The position numbers were made by a program, and so were the translations under genes. DNA of 64,000 nt, from NCBI RefSeq assembly GCF_021300775.1, contig NZ_JAJTJP010000002.1:243187-307186 (forward strand), given 5' to 3'. The notes beneath the pieces were generated by a model that was not told where the DNA came from, did not search any database, and worked only from the letters and a program-made list of their open reading frames with translations. This document shows, one piece after another, positions 42,689 to 51,387 of this stretch (its first letter is position 1; each line of letters starts with the position of its first letter). The DNA comes from Parvimonas micra (GTDB lineage Bacteria; Bacillota; Clostridia; Tissierellales; Peptoniphilaceae).

Positions 42689-43498
42689 ATGAATAATATT
42701 AAAGGCAGGTTAAAGGGTTCGCTCTACGGTTTTGCAATTGGAGATGCAATGGGAGCGACTACTGAATTTATGAGTGAGGATGAAATAAAAAGTGAATATG
42801 GAGAGCTAACTGATATAGTTGGTGGTGGTTGGCTTGATTTGATGGCTGGAGAGGTTACGGATGATACACAGATGTCAATTTGTGTTATGGAAGTTCTTAT
42901 GAAAAATGATTTTAAGAATTTTAAAAAAGATGTAGCTGATAGTTTTTTGTCTTGGTATGATACAGCCCCTAAGGACATTGGAAATCAATGTAGAAAAGCA
43001 ATAGCTTTTTATGATGAGACTGGAAATTATATTGCAGAGGATAATACTGCTTTGGGAAATGGAAGTCTTATGAGAGCTCTTCCTTGTGCCATTTTAAATT
43101 CAGAAAAATCTTTAGAACTTAATTTTATTCAGGGTGATATTACTCATAATAATGATATTTGTAGAAATATTTTAAAGGATTATACTGAAATTATAAAAGC
43201 TCATATTTTAGGAAAGAATTTAAATTTAGAAAAGAGAGAGTTATTAAAACCTAGTGGATATGTTATCAATACTTTCAACAATGCTATTTATTGGAGTGAA
43301 AGTGAAACTTTTGAAGATTGTATAATTGGAGCTGTAAATCATGGAGGAGATGCAGATACAATTGCAGGGATAGCAGGAAGTATCGCTGGAGCAAAATTTG
43401 GTTTTGATAATATTCCTAAAAGATGGGTTGAAAGTTTAGATAAAGAAGTAGTGAAGAAATTGGAAGAATTTTTAGAATATGTTTTCAAAACTTATTAA
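42689..43498 (+). CDS. ADP-ribosylglycohydrolase family protein
   Basis: 269 codons with GGTGGTG before the ATG. The metal-binding motifs are GDAMGATTEF near residue 19, TDDTQMS near 56 and GGDADTIAGIAGSIAGA near 218, matching DraG-type hydrolases that bind two magnesium ions and remove ADP-ribose from proteins or small molecules. No partner ADP-ribosyltransferase is seen nearby. It is the first gene of the repeat-rich accessory zone. Confidence 0.92.
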   Translation: MNNIKGRLKGSLYGFAIGDAMGATTEFMSEDEIKSEYGELTDIVGGGWLDLMAGEVTDDTQMSICVMEVLMKNDFKNFKKDVADSFLSWYDTAPKDIGNQCRKAIAFYDETGNYIAEDNTALGNGSLMRALPCAILNSEKSLELNFIQGDITHNNDICRNILKDYTEIIKAHILGKNLNLEKRELLKPSGYVINTFNNAIYWSESETFEDCIIGAVNHGGDADTIAGIAGSIAGAKFGFDNIPKRWVESLDKEVVKKLEEFLEYVFKTY

Positions 43499-43525
43499 TT
43501 AGGTGAAAAATAAAAAAATCAATTT

Positions 43526-43548
43526 GACGGTAGAGATACCGTCTTTTT
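43526..43548 (+). terminator. Rho-independent terminator
   Basis: Stem GACGGTA/TACCGTC with GAGA loop and T run; a similar TACCGTCTTTTT arm precedes the palindromic element at 46.96 and 49.34 kb. Confidence 0.8.
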
Positions 43549-43577
43549 GTTTACGAGTAAAATGATAATTCTTTTTT

Positions 43578-43760
43578 TATGTATCTACGATACATTTACT
43601 TTTGCTAAAGCAAAAGTAGGTCTGACGGGCTAATTGTATCTTTGGATACAATTGATCTGGAGATCTCCTAAAGCTCTAATAAAGATTAATCTACATTGCT
43701 GTATAATTTTTTATTTTCGTAAGTAAAAATTTTTAAGATAGTGAGAAATCACTATCTTTT
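43578..43760 (+). repeat. palindromic dispersed element, copy 3 (rearranged)
   Basis: Starts TATGTATC...GATACATT, then palindrome ACTTTTGCT/AGCAAAAGT, then TAGGTCTGACG and a further palindrome ATTGTATC/GATACAAT. It continues AAAGCTCTAATAAAGATTAA and ends with the hairpin GATAGTGA/TCACTATC plus T run. That last part is shared with copy 4 (GAGAGTGA/TCACTCTC), with paired changes. Confidence 0.65.
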
Positions 43761-43802
43761 AGATTTATACAATAATATTTAAATAATAGTATATTGTAAA
43801 AT

Positions 43803-44840
43803 TAAGTTAGCCACAAATAGAAAAAAACATCTAAAAGAGGTAAAATTATAGTTAAACTAAAGAAATAAGCCTCAATGAGATGCACAATAATTGTAACATA
43901 AAATATAAGCACTTAACAATAGATTTAAGAAAATTAATAGAGAAATGGAAAAAAGAAAGAAAAAGTAATAGAGAAATAGCAAGATTACTTAGTAAAAATC
44001 ATCAAACAATAAATAATGAAATAAAAAGAGGATCAGTAATTCAAAGAACAACTTATGGAAAATTTAAAAAAGTATATAAAGCAGAATTTGCTCAAATAAT
44101 TTATGATAAGAACAAAAGAAATTGTGGAAGGAAATTAAAAGTTGATTATGTAATCAGAGATAAAGTAATACACTATTTAAAATATAAACACAGTCCTTAA
44201 ATGATTTCAAAAACAAAGTTAGACGAGAAAATATCAACATCAACGATATATTATTGGATAAATAAAGGATTTTTCGGATTAAAAAGAAGTGTTTTAAATT
44301 ATGCAAGAAAAAGAAAAAAGAAAGAAAAAGAGGAAGTAAAAAGAGTAAGAATATTAGGAAAAACAATAGAAGAAAGACTAAAAGAAATAAATAATAGAGA
44401 AGAAGTAGGACATTATGAAATAGATACAGTAATATTAAGAAAGGAAAAGGGACAATGTCTATTAACATTAACAGATAGGAAAAGTAGATATGAAATAATA
44501 AGGTTAATTGAAGATAAGACAGTTAAATCAGTAAACAAGGCATTAAAAGAAGTATTAAAAGAGTATGAAATAAAAAGTATAACAGCGGATAATGGTTTAG
44601 AGTTTGCAAGACTATATGAAGTGTTTGACTATGAAAATATTTATTATGCACATCCATATAGTAGTTATGAAAGAGGAAGTAATGAAAACCATAATAGACT
44701 AATAAGAAGATTTTTACCAAAAGGAACAAAAAATACTACTCAACAAAGAGTAGCATTTATTGAAGATTGGATAAATAATTATCCTAAAAAACTATTTAAC
44801 TATAAAACACCTTTTGAAGTTTTTTCAATTGGCTAACTTA
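43803..44840 (+). mobile_element. IS30-family insertion sequence, about 1.04 kb
   Basis: Bounded by TAAGTTAGCCA (43803-43813) and its exact inverse TGGCTAACTTA (44830-44840); similarity continues inward (AAAAAA runs). One transposase gene fills the element. No target-site duplication is obvious from the flanks. It is inserted just after a palindromic element copy. Confidence 0.75.
43880..44836 (+). pseudogene. IS30-family transposase with in-frame nonsense codon
   Basis: The two halves (43880-44200 and 44201-44836) are in the same frame, separated only by TAA at 44198-44200. In IS30 transposases this place reads HxSPEQIS; here it reads KHSP-stop-MISK, so one GAA-to-TAA change explains it. 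The N-terminal HTH (SNREIARLLSKNHQTINNEIKRG) and the DDE residues (HYEIDTV, TADNGLEF, SYERGSNENHN) are intact. The element is probably inactive unless suppressed. Confidence 0.85.
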
Positions 44841-45078
44841 TTCTTGCAATTTGTAATAAAAGGTCAGTTTTTATTTTTATTAAAACACTTTTTTACTATT
44901 GAATTTTTTGTTAAAAAATGATAAAATTACTTTACGGCGATGAGTTTAATATAAAATTTTAGATTTTTATGTATATTCACTATAAAAATTAAAATTAATT
45001 AAAATGTTTTTATCTTTTAAGATAGTAGTTTTTTAATTAGTATTAATTTTATAAATTCAATTTAGAAAGGATAAAATT

Positions 45079-46110
45079 ATGAAAAATTTTTTAAAAAAGA
45101 AGGGTATAACGCTTTCTCCAAAAGTATATTTTATCGATGCTCTTGGTTCTATGGCATTTGGACTTTTTGCAACACTTTTAGTAGGAACAATTTTAAATAC
45201 AATAGGTTCTGTTTGTCATATAGAATTTTTATCAAAAACAATATGGCCTTTAGCAAAAGATGCAACAGGTCCTGCAATAGCAGTTTCAATAGCTTACAGT
45301 CTTAAAGCTCCACGTCTTATACTATTTTCTTCTTGCGTTGTTGGAATTGGAGCAGATAAATTAGGAGGACCTATGGGAGTTTTTGTTGCAACTTTAATTT
45401 GTGTTGAAGTTGCAAAGCTTATAAGTGGGGAAACAAAAATTGATATTGTAATAACACCAGTTGTTACAGTCCTTGTAGGAATTTTAGTTTCTAATCTAAT
45501 AGGACCTTTTATAAATGAAATTATGATTTCTTTAGGACAAATAATAATGAGTGCAACAAACAAAGCTCCATTTATTATGGGAATGATTGTATCGGCAATT
45601 GTTGGAATAGTCCTAACACTTCCAATATCATCTGCTGCACTTTGCATGATGATATCACTTTCTGGACTTGCTGCAGGTGCAGCTACAATAGGATGCTGTT
45701 GCCAAATGATTGGTTTTGCAGTTATATCATTTAAAGAAAATGGCGTTCAAGGTTTAGTAGCACAAGGACTTGGTACAAGTATGCTACAAGTTCCAAATAT
45801 TATTAAAAATCCTAAAATTTTGATACCACCAACTCTAAGCTCAATTATTTTAGCACCAATCTCAACAGTTATTTTAGGACTTGAAAACTCTCCAATAGGA
45901 GCTGGAATGGGAACTTGCGGTTTAGTTGGTCAAATATCTACTTTTATAACAATGAAAGATTATAATTTTTTAAAATTACTTTTCATAGTACTAATTATGC
46001 ACTTTATCCTACCTGCAATAGTAAATTTAATTATATACTATCCTTTAAAAAAATGTGGCTGGATAAAAGAAGGAGATTTAAAACTTGACTTTAAAAACAA
46101 ACTAGCATAA
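45079..46110 (+). CDS. PTS EIIC-like membrane protein (PTS_EIIC_2 type)
   Basis: 343 codons with nine or ten helices. KVYFIDALGSMAFGLFATLLVGTI, KDATGPAIAVSIAYSL and GIGADKLGGPMGVFVA resemble the stand-alone EIIC-like family without attached EIIA/EIIB domains. IGCCCQMIGFAV carries three adjacent cysteines, which is unusual. The substrate is unknown and no PTS partner is nearby. AGAAAGG lies before the ATG. The 238-bp gap upstream, after the IS30 copy, shows nothing recognisable. Confidence 0.78.
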   Translation: MKNFLKKKGITLSPKVYFIDALGSMAFGLFATLLVGTILNTIGSVCHIEFLSKTIWPLAKDATGPAIAVSIAYSLKAPRLILFSSCVVGIGADKLGGPMGVFVATLICVEVAKLISGETKIDIVITPVVTVLVGILVSNLIGPFINEIMISLGQIIMSATNKAPFIMGMIVSAIVGIVLTLPISSAALCMMISLSGLAAGAATIGCCCQMIGFAVISFKENGVQGLVAQGLGTSMLQVPNIIKNPKILIPPTLSSIILAPISTVILGLENSPIGAGMGTCGLVGQISTFITMKDYNFLKLLFIVLIMHFILPAIVNLIIYYPLKKCGWIKEGDLKLDFKNKLA

Positions 46111-46252
46111 CTATTTAAAATAAACTTATAAAATTATTTTCTTTTGATAATTTCAATTGTATGTTCTCCAATTATTATGTTTTTTATAACTAAATATTAT
46201 GAGAAAAAATATTAGAATAATAATTTTAGTTTAGAGAAAGGCTGGATTGTAA

Positions 46253-46942
46253 ATGGTTTATAAAAAAGAAAAATTAAATGTTAATGATACAAGATGTATA
46301 GCTTATTCTTGTGAAAATCCAAAATACATTTTGATACAACCTGTTGATGAGCATGATATTAAGGTTTTAGATAGAGAAGTAGAATTAATTTCAAAAGATG
46401 TGGGAGAAGACTTTTTGTTTATTGCTTTTAAAATTTCCAATTGGAATAATGATTTATCTCCTTGGAATGCTCCTGCAGTTTTTGGTAAAGATGGGTTTGG
46501 AGATGGTGCAAAGAACACTCTTTCTTTTATAGAAGATGTTTTGATTGATTTTATTTGTGAAAAATATCAAATTAAAAATGATATTCCACTGATTCTAGGG
46601 GGATATTCGTTAGCTGGTTTATTTTCACTATGGAGTTCTTATCAATCAAGTAGTTTTAATGCGATTGTTGGAGCTTCTCCCTCTGTGTGGTTTAACGGTT
46701 GGGAAGAGTTTATAGATAAAAATAGTCCTTTATCTAATGTGATTTATTTAAGTCTAGGAGATAAGGAAGAAAAAACAAAAAATAAGACAATGGCTAGAGT
46801 AGGAAAGGCTATACAAAAACAAGAAGAAGTTTTAAATAACAGAGGAATTAAGACAATTCTGGAATGGAATAGCGGCGGACATTTTCAAGATTCAGATATT
46901 AGACTGGCAAAGGGTTTTGTATGGTGTATTAAGAATATATAA
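46253..46942 (+). CDS. alpha/beta-hydrolase (esterase-like)
   Basis: 229 codons. The nucleophile elbow GGYSLAGL places Ser near residue 119, and SGGHFQDSD near the end supplies the histidine; SLGDKEEK could give the acidic residue. The layout matches putative esterases of the Fes/esterase-D superfamily. No signal peptide, so it acts in the cytoplasm. Substrate unknown. GAAAGG precedes the ATG at 46253. Confidence 0.75.
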   Translation: MVYKKEKLNVNDTRCIAYSCENPKYILIQPVDEHDIKVLDREVELISKDVGEDFLFIAFKISNWNNDLSPWNAPAVFGKDGFGDGAKNTLSFIEDVLIDFICEKYQIKNDIPLILGGYSLAGLFSLWSSYQSSSFNAIVGASPSVWFNGWEEFIDKNSPLSNVIYLSLGDKEEKTKNKTMARVGKAIQKQEEVLNNRGIKTILEWNSGGHFQDSDIRLAKGFVWCIKNI

Positions 46943-46945
46943 AGA

Positions 46946-46967
46946 GGCGGTATAAATACCGTCTTTT
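46946..46967 (+). terminator. Rho-independent terminator
   Basis: Stem GGCGGTAT/ATACCGTC with a short AA loop and T run. Confidence 0.75.
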
Positions 46968-46988
46968 TGTTTCTATGAATTATTTTTT

Positions 46989-47349
46989 TATGTATCTGCG
47001 ATACATTTAGTTTTACTTGTTTACAAGTAAAACTATGAGATCTTTCGACTTCGCTCAAGATGACGTATAAGGAGAAACTTTCGTTTAATGGCAAGACGTT
47101 AAAAGTAAATAAACTTTAAAAATATAAAAATATGCTAACTATTTGAAAAAATAGATAATTATTAAAAAATTATATGAAAATTAATATTTCACGTCTTAGC
47201 AACTTATAAAGTAATGCCCCTAACACGTCATCTCGACCGTAGTGGAGAGATCTTATAAAGCTCTAATAACGATTAATCTACATTTTTGTATAATTTTTCT
47301 AATTTGCAAGCAAAAAACTATTTGAGAGAGTGATAAGTCACTCTCTTTT
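46989..47349. repeat. palindromic dispersed element, copy 4 (full length)
   Basis: Left part: TATGTATC/GATACATT, palindrome AGTTTTACTTGT/ACAAGTAAAACT, GACTTCGCTCAAGATGACGT. A ~100-bp AT-rich middle follows, then TTTCACGTCTTAGCAACTT and the inverted arm ACACGTCATCTCGACCGTAG. It ends with hairpin GAGAGTGA/TCACTCTC and a T run. Much of the middle and right part is repeated at 49.5-49.7 kb. This accounts for the gap between the esterase and transglutaminase-like genes. Confidence 0.7.
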
Positions 47350-47472
47350 AAATTTTTATAGATTAGAATTTTAACAAGTGGTATAATATAATTAAATTTG
47401 TGAGATTATAAGTAAAGTATAAGGTATAGGCATTGTAAGATTATGATTAAGGATTTGTGTTGGAGAGGCAAA

Positions 47473-48330
47473 ATGACATATATTCATTCTGATGATAAAG
47501 TGATAGATGAGTTTATCCAAAAAAACATTAAGGATAGAAGTGGTATTAAAGCTGTATGTGAAGAACTATTTAATTGGCTTGATAAAAATGTAAAATACAG
47601 TAGATTAAACGCTCCGTTTTTTCCTTTGCAAAGAAGTGATTTAGATGTTATTTCAATGCATGCTGGAACTTGCGGTGATTATTCAAATTTATTGGTTTCA
47701 GTATTTCAAAAATTAGGATATGAAGCAAAATATGCATATATACATAAAGATTGTTATGGAGATGAACAAGACCATATATGTGTTGCTGTTCGAGATAATA
47801 ATAAATGGATTCTAATAGAAGCAACATTACCATATAGAAAATGGCATGGTTTTAACTGCCAACATCAAGAATATGAATTGTTATCACCTGATGATTTTGA
47901 AGATAAGATGAAAAAAGAAGAGAGCTATTGGGTGAGTGTGGCAAATAAATATGGCAATGAGTTACTTGCCGGTTTGTTATATGCTCCGTGGATTCACGAA
48001 GAAATTATCAAGCAATCAGATAGTGTATTAGAAAGTGTATTTTTTCTACTTATATTAGATGAGCAAAAAAATAAAACGATATATGCATATTATAAAAAAT
48101 ATACAAAGGAATCCGGAACAATTCCTGTAATGTGTATTATATCTAATGGCAAACAAAAATACCGTTTTTCTTGTAAAACTTCTACTAGTATATGGGATAA
48201 TGAGCAATGGAGTGAAGAATATCTCGAATTAGATATTCCAAGCAAATTTAACACAGATACATTATATGAATTAAAAAATTGTATATCAAAGGTATTATTA
48301 GATATTGACAAAGTTTTGTTAAATTTATAG
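47473..48330 (+). CDS. transglutaminase-like domain protein
   Basis: 285 codons from ATG 47473, which follows GGAGAGG; an upstream in-frame ATG at 47443 has no site. The papain-like triad is visible: Cys in HAGTCGDYSNLL (residue ~67), His in EQDHICVAVRD (~101) and an acidic residue in ILIEATLP (~115). Such domains cleave or cross-link peptide bonds. There is no signal peptide. The C-terminal ~130 residues have no recognised domain. The isolated position between repeat elements suggests acquisition. A 23-codon orphan coding-like scrap lies at about 48400-48466. Confidence 0.75.
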   Translation: MTYIHSDDKVIDEFIQKNIKDRSGIKAVCEELFNWLDKNVKYSRLNAPFFPLQRSDLDVISMHAGTCGDYSNLLVSVFQKLGYEAKYAYIHKDCYGDEQDHICVAVRDNNKWILIEATLPYRKWHGFNCQHQEYELLSPDDFEDKMKKEESYWVSVANKYGNELLAGLLYAPWIHEEIIKQSDSVLESVFFLLILDEQKNKTIYAYYKKYTKESGTIPVMCIISNGKQKYRFSCKTSTSIWDNEQWSEEYLELDIPSKFNTDTLYELKNCISKVLLDIDKVLLNL

Positions 48331-48494
48331 AGTTTAACAAATCCTTATTTGTTTAATTAAATATAATATTTTTGGAGAAAAATTATCATGTTGAAATGTC
48401 AATGCAAGTTTCTATGATTCCTCATCATATAGCTAATTTGATGACGGATAATTCAATTGTTAGATAAATAAAATAGATATTTAAGGAGAAATAT

Positions 48495-49256
48495 ATGGAT
48501 AAAAAGACACTTTTAAATGAATGGTTGCATGAGCAGGACATTGCTCATATTAAGGGTTGGGATTTTTCTCATATTAGAGAAAGATATAGAGAAGAAGATA
48601 ATCTCCCATGGGATTTTGGAAGCGTTATAAAATCTTATTTAAGAGAAAGTGATTATTTGTTGGATATGGAAACAGGTGGTGGAGAATTTCTTTTATCTTT
48701 TCTACTAAATCCTAAACATACTTCAGCAATTGAAGGATATGAGCCAAATATTAAGATATGTGAGGAGAGACTTATTCCTTTGGGAATAGATTTTAAACCA
48801 GCCGATGGTGGTGATGAACTTCCTTTTAAAGATAATTATTTTGATATTATTACAAATAGACATGGTGAATATAATATTAATGAACTTAAAAGAGTTCTTA
48901 AAAGTGGAGGATTATTTCTTACACAACAGGTTGGTGCAGAAAATGACAGAGAATTAGTGAAACTTTTAATAGGAGATGTTGATATTCCATTTCCTAAAGC
49001 TTATCTGAATATTTCAAAAGAAGAATTTATAGAAAATGGTTTTGAGATTGTTGAAGAAGCAGAAGCTTATAGACCGATAGAGTTTTATGATGTTGGTGCT
49101 CTAGTTTGGTTTGCAAGGATTATAGATTGGGAATTTCCTTATTTCGAAGTTGAAAAGTATAAAGAAAATCTCTTCAAAGCACAGGAAATTCTTGAAAAAG
49201 AAGGAGTAATTAGAGGTAGAATTCACAGATATTATTTTGTTGCAAGAAAGAAATAG
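48495..49256 (+). CDS. class I SAM-dependent methyltransferase
   Basis: 253 codons with AAGGAG before the ATG. Motif I LLDMETGGGEFLLSF (residues ~54-68), the acidic end of strand 2 in IEGYEPN, LPFKDNYFDIITNRHGEY and LKSGGLFLTQQVG match small-molecule methyltransferases. The N-terminal ~45 residues (rich in Trp/His/Arg) probably form the substrate lid. Substrate unknown. The gene lies between repeat elements. Confidence 0.85.
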   Translation: MDKKTLLNEWLHEQDIAHIKGWDFSHIRERYREEDNLPWDFGSVIKSYLRESDYLLDMETGGGEFLLSFLLNPKHTSAIEGYEPNIKICEERLIPLGIDFKPADGGDELPFKDNYFDIITNRHGEYNINELKRVLKSGGLFLTQQVGAENDRELVKLLIGDVDIPFPKAYLNISKEEFIENGFEIVEEAEAYRPIEFYDVGALVWFARIIDWEFPYFEVEKYKENLFKAQEILEKEGVIRGRIHRYYFVARKK

Positions 49257-49355
49257 TTAAATTATAAGTTTAGTAATAAATAAAAGATGGGAAAAAATAT
49301 CGAAAAATTGAAATTTTTAGATTGAAATTTTTGAAGATAGAGATACCGTCTTTTT

Positions 49356-49730
49356 TATGTATCTGCGATACAATTAGTTTTACTTGTTTACAAGTAAAAC
49401 TATGAGATCTTCGCAGTCGATTGTACTCAAATCAAAGATTTGAACAATCTTTGCGTCAGACCTACTATTGCTTGTAAACAAGCAAAGTTAGGGCTAGATT
49501 GACTACACTACGTTTTGCTCAAGATGAAGTATAAGGAGAAACCTTCGTTTAATGGAAAGACATTAAAAAGTAAATAATCTTCAAAAATTAAAAAAATATG
49601 CTAAGTACTTGAAAAAAATTGATAATTATTAAAAATTTTATATGAAACTAAATATTTCACGTCTTAGCAACTTTACAAGTAAAGCCCACAACACGTCATC
49701 TCGACCGTAGTGGAGAGATCTCATAAATTA
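49356..49730. repeat. palindromic dispersed element, copy 5 with nested insertion
   Basis: Starts as copy 4 (TATGTATC, AGTTTTACTTGT/ACAAGTAAAACT, GAGATC) but is then interrupted by ~110 bp that include CGTCAGACCTA, the inverse of the TAGGTCTGACG of copy 3, and the palindrome TTGCTTGT/ACAAGCAA. The copy 4 sequence resumes at AAGATGAAGTATAAGGAG and runs to the arm CACGTCATCTCGACCGTAGT. No gene lies in 49257-49864. Confidence 0.7.
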
Positions 49731-49864
49731 CCATTAGTATTATATTTACCATTTTTAAAAAAGCTTTAGTTTGGAAGATTCTAAAATAGTATTTCTTTAC
49801 AAATAAAAATATTTGATATATAATTATGTTGAGGAAATGTTCATTTTTTAGGAGGTATTTATAA

Positions 49865-51313
49865 ATGGTAAGATTACGTTTTGCACCAAGTCCAACAGGA
49901 TATTTACATATTGGAGGACTTAGAACTGCATTATATAATTATTTATATGCTAAGCAAAATGGTGGAAAGTTTTTGCTTAGAATTGAAGATACAGATAGAA
50001 CTAGATATGTTGAAGGAGCTATTGAAAATTTAATTCACGAACTTAAATGGTCAGGTGTTGAGGCAGATGAAGGTGTTTGTCTTGACGAAAATGATAATAT
50101 TACAGAGATTGGTGAATGTGGTCCATATATCCAATCTGAAAGAGTTGAAAAGGGAATTTACAATAAATATGCTGAAGAACTTATTGAAAAAGGTTATGCT
50201 TATTATTGTTTCTGTAGTAAGGAAAGACTTGATGACATTAAAAATCAACAAAAAGCTGATGGAAAGATTCCAAGATATGACGGACTTTGCCGAGGTATTA
50301 GTATTGAAGATGCTAAAAAGAGAATTGCAAATGGTGAAAATTATGTTATTAGATTAAAATTACCAGAAAATAGAGATATTGTTTTTGAAGATGTTATTAA
50401 AGGTAAAATTACAATTAACACAAATGATATGGACGACCAAGTATTAATTAAAGCTGATGGTTTCCCAACTTATCATTTTGCTGTTGTTGTTGATGACCAT
50501 TTAATGGGAATTACTCACATTGTAAGAGGGGATGAATGGATTTCATCTACTCCAAAACATATTTATCTTTATGAAGCATTAGGTTTTGAAAAACCTACTT
50601 TTGTTCATTTACCAACAGTTTTAAATAAGAGTGGAAAGAAATTATCTAAGAGAAATGATGATGCTTCAGTTGAAGACTTCAGATTAAAAGGATATTTACC
50701 AGAAGCACTAGTAAATTATTTAGCACTTGTAGGTTGGAGTCCAGAAAGTAATGAAGAAATTTTATCTTTAGATGAGATGGTTAAACAATTCTCATTTGAA
50801 AGAGTGTCAAAATCAGGTGGTGTTTTTGACGTAGATAAATTAGACTGGGTTAATGCTCAATATATTAGAAAAATGGAAGTGTCTGAACTTGCAAAACTTG
50901 TTAAACCTTATTTAGTTGAAGCAGGTTTTATCAAGGAAGATGTTTGTGAAAAGAGACTTGAGCTAATTACAAAAACTTTCCAAGAATCTATTTCAAGACT
51001 TCCTGAAATTGTTGATCAATCAAGATTTTTATTTGAAGATGTTGAAGTTGAACCAGAAGCAGTTGAAATGAGAAATGTTGAACATATAGAAATCTTAAAA
51101 GAAAAAATTAAAGAAGAATTATCTCAAATTGATGAAATAGACGAAGAAATTGCCAAAGGATTTATGAAAAAAATTCAAAAGGCATCAGGATTTAAAGGAA
51201 AAGACTTATATATGCCGGTTAGAGCATTACTTACAGGTCAAGTTCATGGACCTGAACTTTCTAATATTTTAGAAATTTTAGGTAAGGAAGAGATTTTAAG
51301 AAGATTAAAATAA
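49865..51313 (+). CDS. gltX: glutamyl-tRNA synthetase
   Basis: 482 codons, normal length. The class I signature HIGGLRTALYN begins near residue 16 and the KMSKS equivalent KLSKRND near 258; FAPSPTGYLHIGG is intact. It charges tRNA-Glu, and in many Firmicutes also tRNA-Gln before amidation. AGGAGG precedes the ATG. No typical terminator was found before the next gene 74 nt on. Confidence 0.97.
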   Translation: MVRLRFAPSPTGYLHIGGLRTALYNYLYAKQNGGKFLLRIEDTDRTRYVEGAIENLIHELKWSGVEADEGVCLDENDNITEIGECGPYIQSERVEKGIYNKYAEELIEKGYAYYCFCSKERLDDIKNQQKADGKIPRYDGLCRGISIEDAKKRIANGENYVIRLKLPENRDIVFEDVIKGKITINTNDMDDQVLIKADGFPTYHFAVVVDDHLMGITHIVRGDEWISSTPKHIYLYEALGFEKPTFVHLPTVLNKSGKKLSKRNDDASVEDFRLKGYLPEALVNYLALVGWSPESNEEILSLDEMVKQFSFERVSKSGGVFDVDKLDWVNAQYIRKMEVSELAKLVKPYLVEAGFIKEDVCEKRLELITKTFQESISRLPEIVDQSRFLFEDVEVEPEAVEMRNVEHIEILKEKIKEELSQIDEIDEEIAKGFMKKIQKASGFKGKDLYMPVRALLTGQVHGPELSNILEILGKEEILRRLK

Positions 51314-51387
51314 AATTTCTTCATCTATATAATTGCAAGTTTAGTTTTGTAAATTGTAAATTTTAAAGAAAGTTGGTATATAGAATT

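Noticed and set aside
44837..45078. Leader RNA or regulatory element before the PTS-like gene
   Set aside because: AT-rich with only weak, scattered pairing; no recognisable motif.
48400..48466. 23-codon frame (MSMQVSMIPHHIANLM...)
   Set aside because: Looks like the tail of a lost gene but cannot be assigned; no ribosome-binding site.
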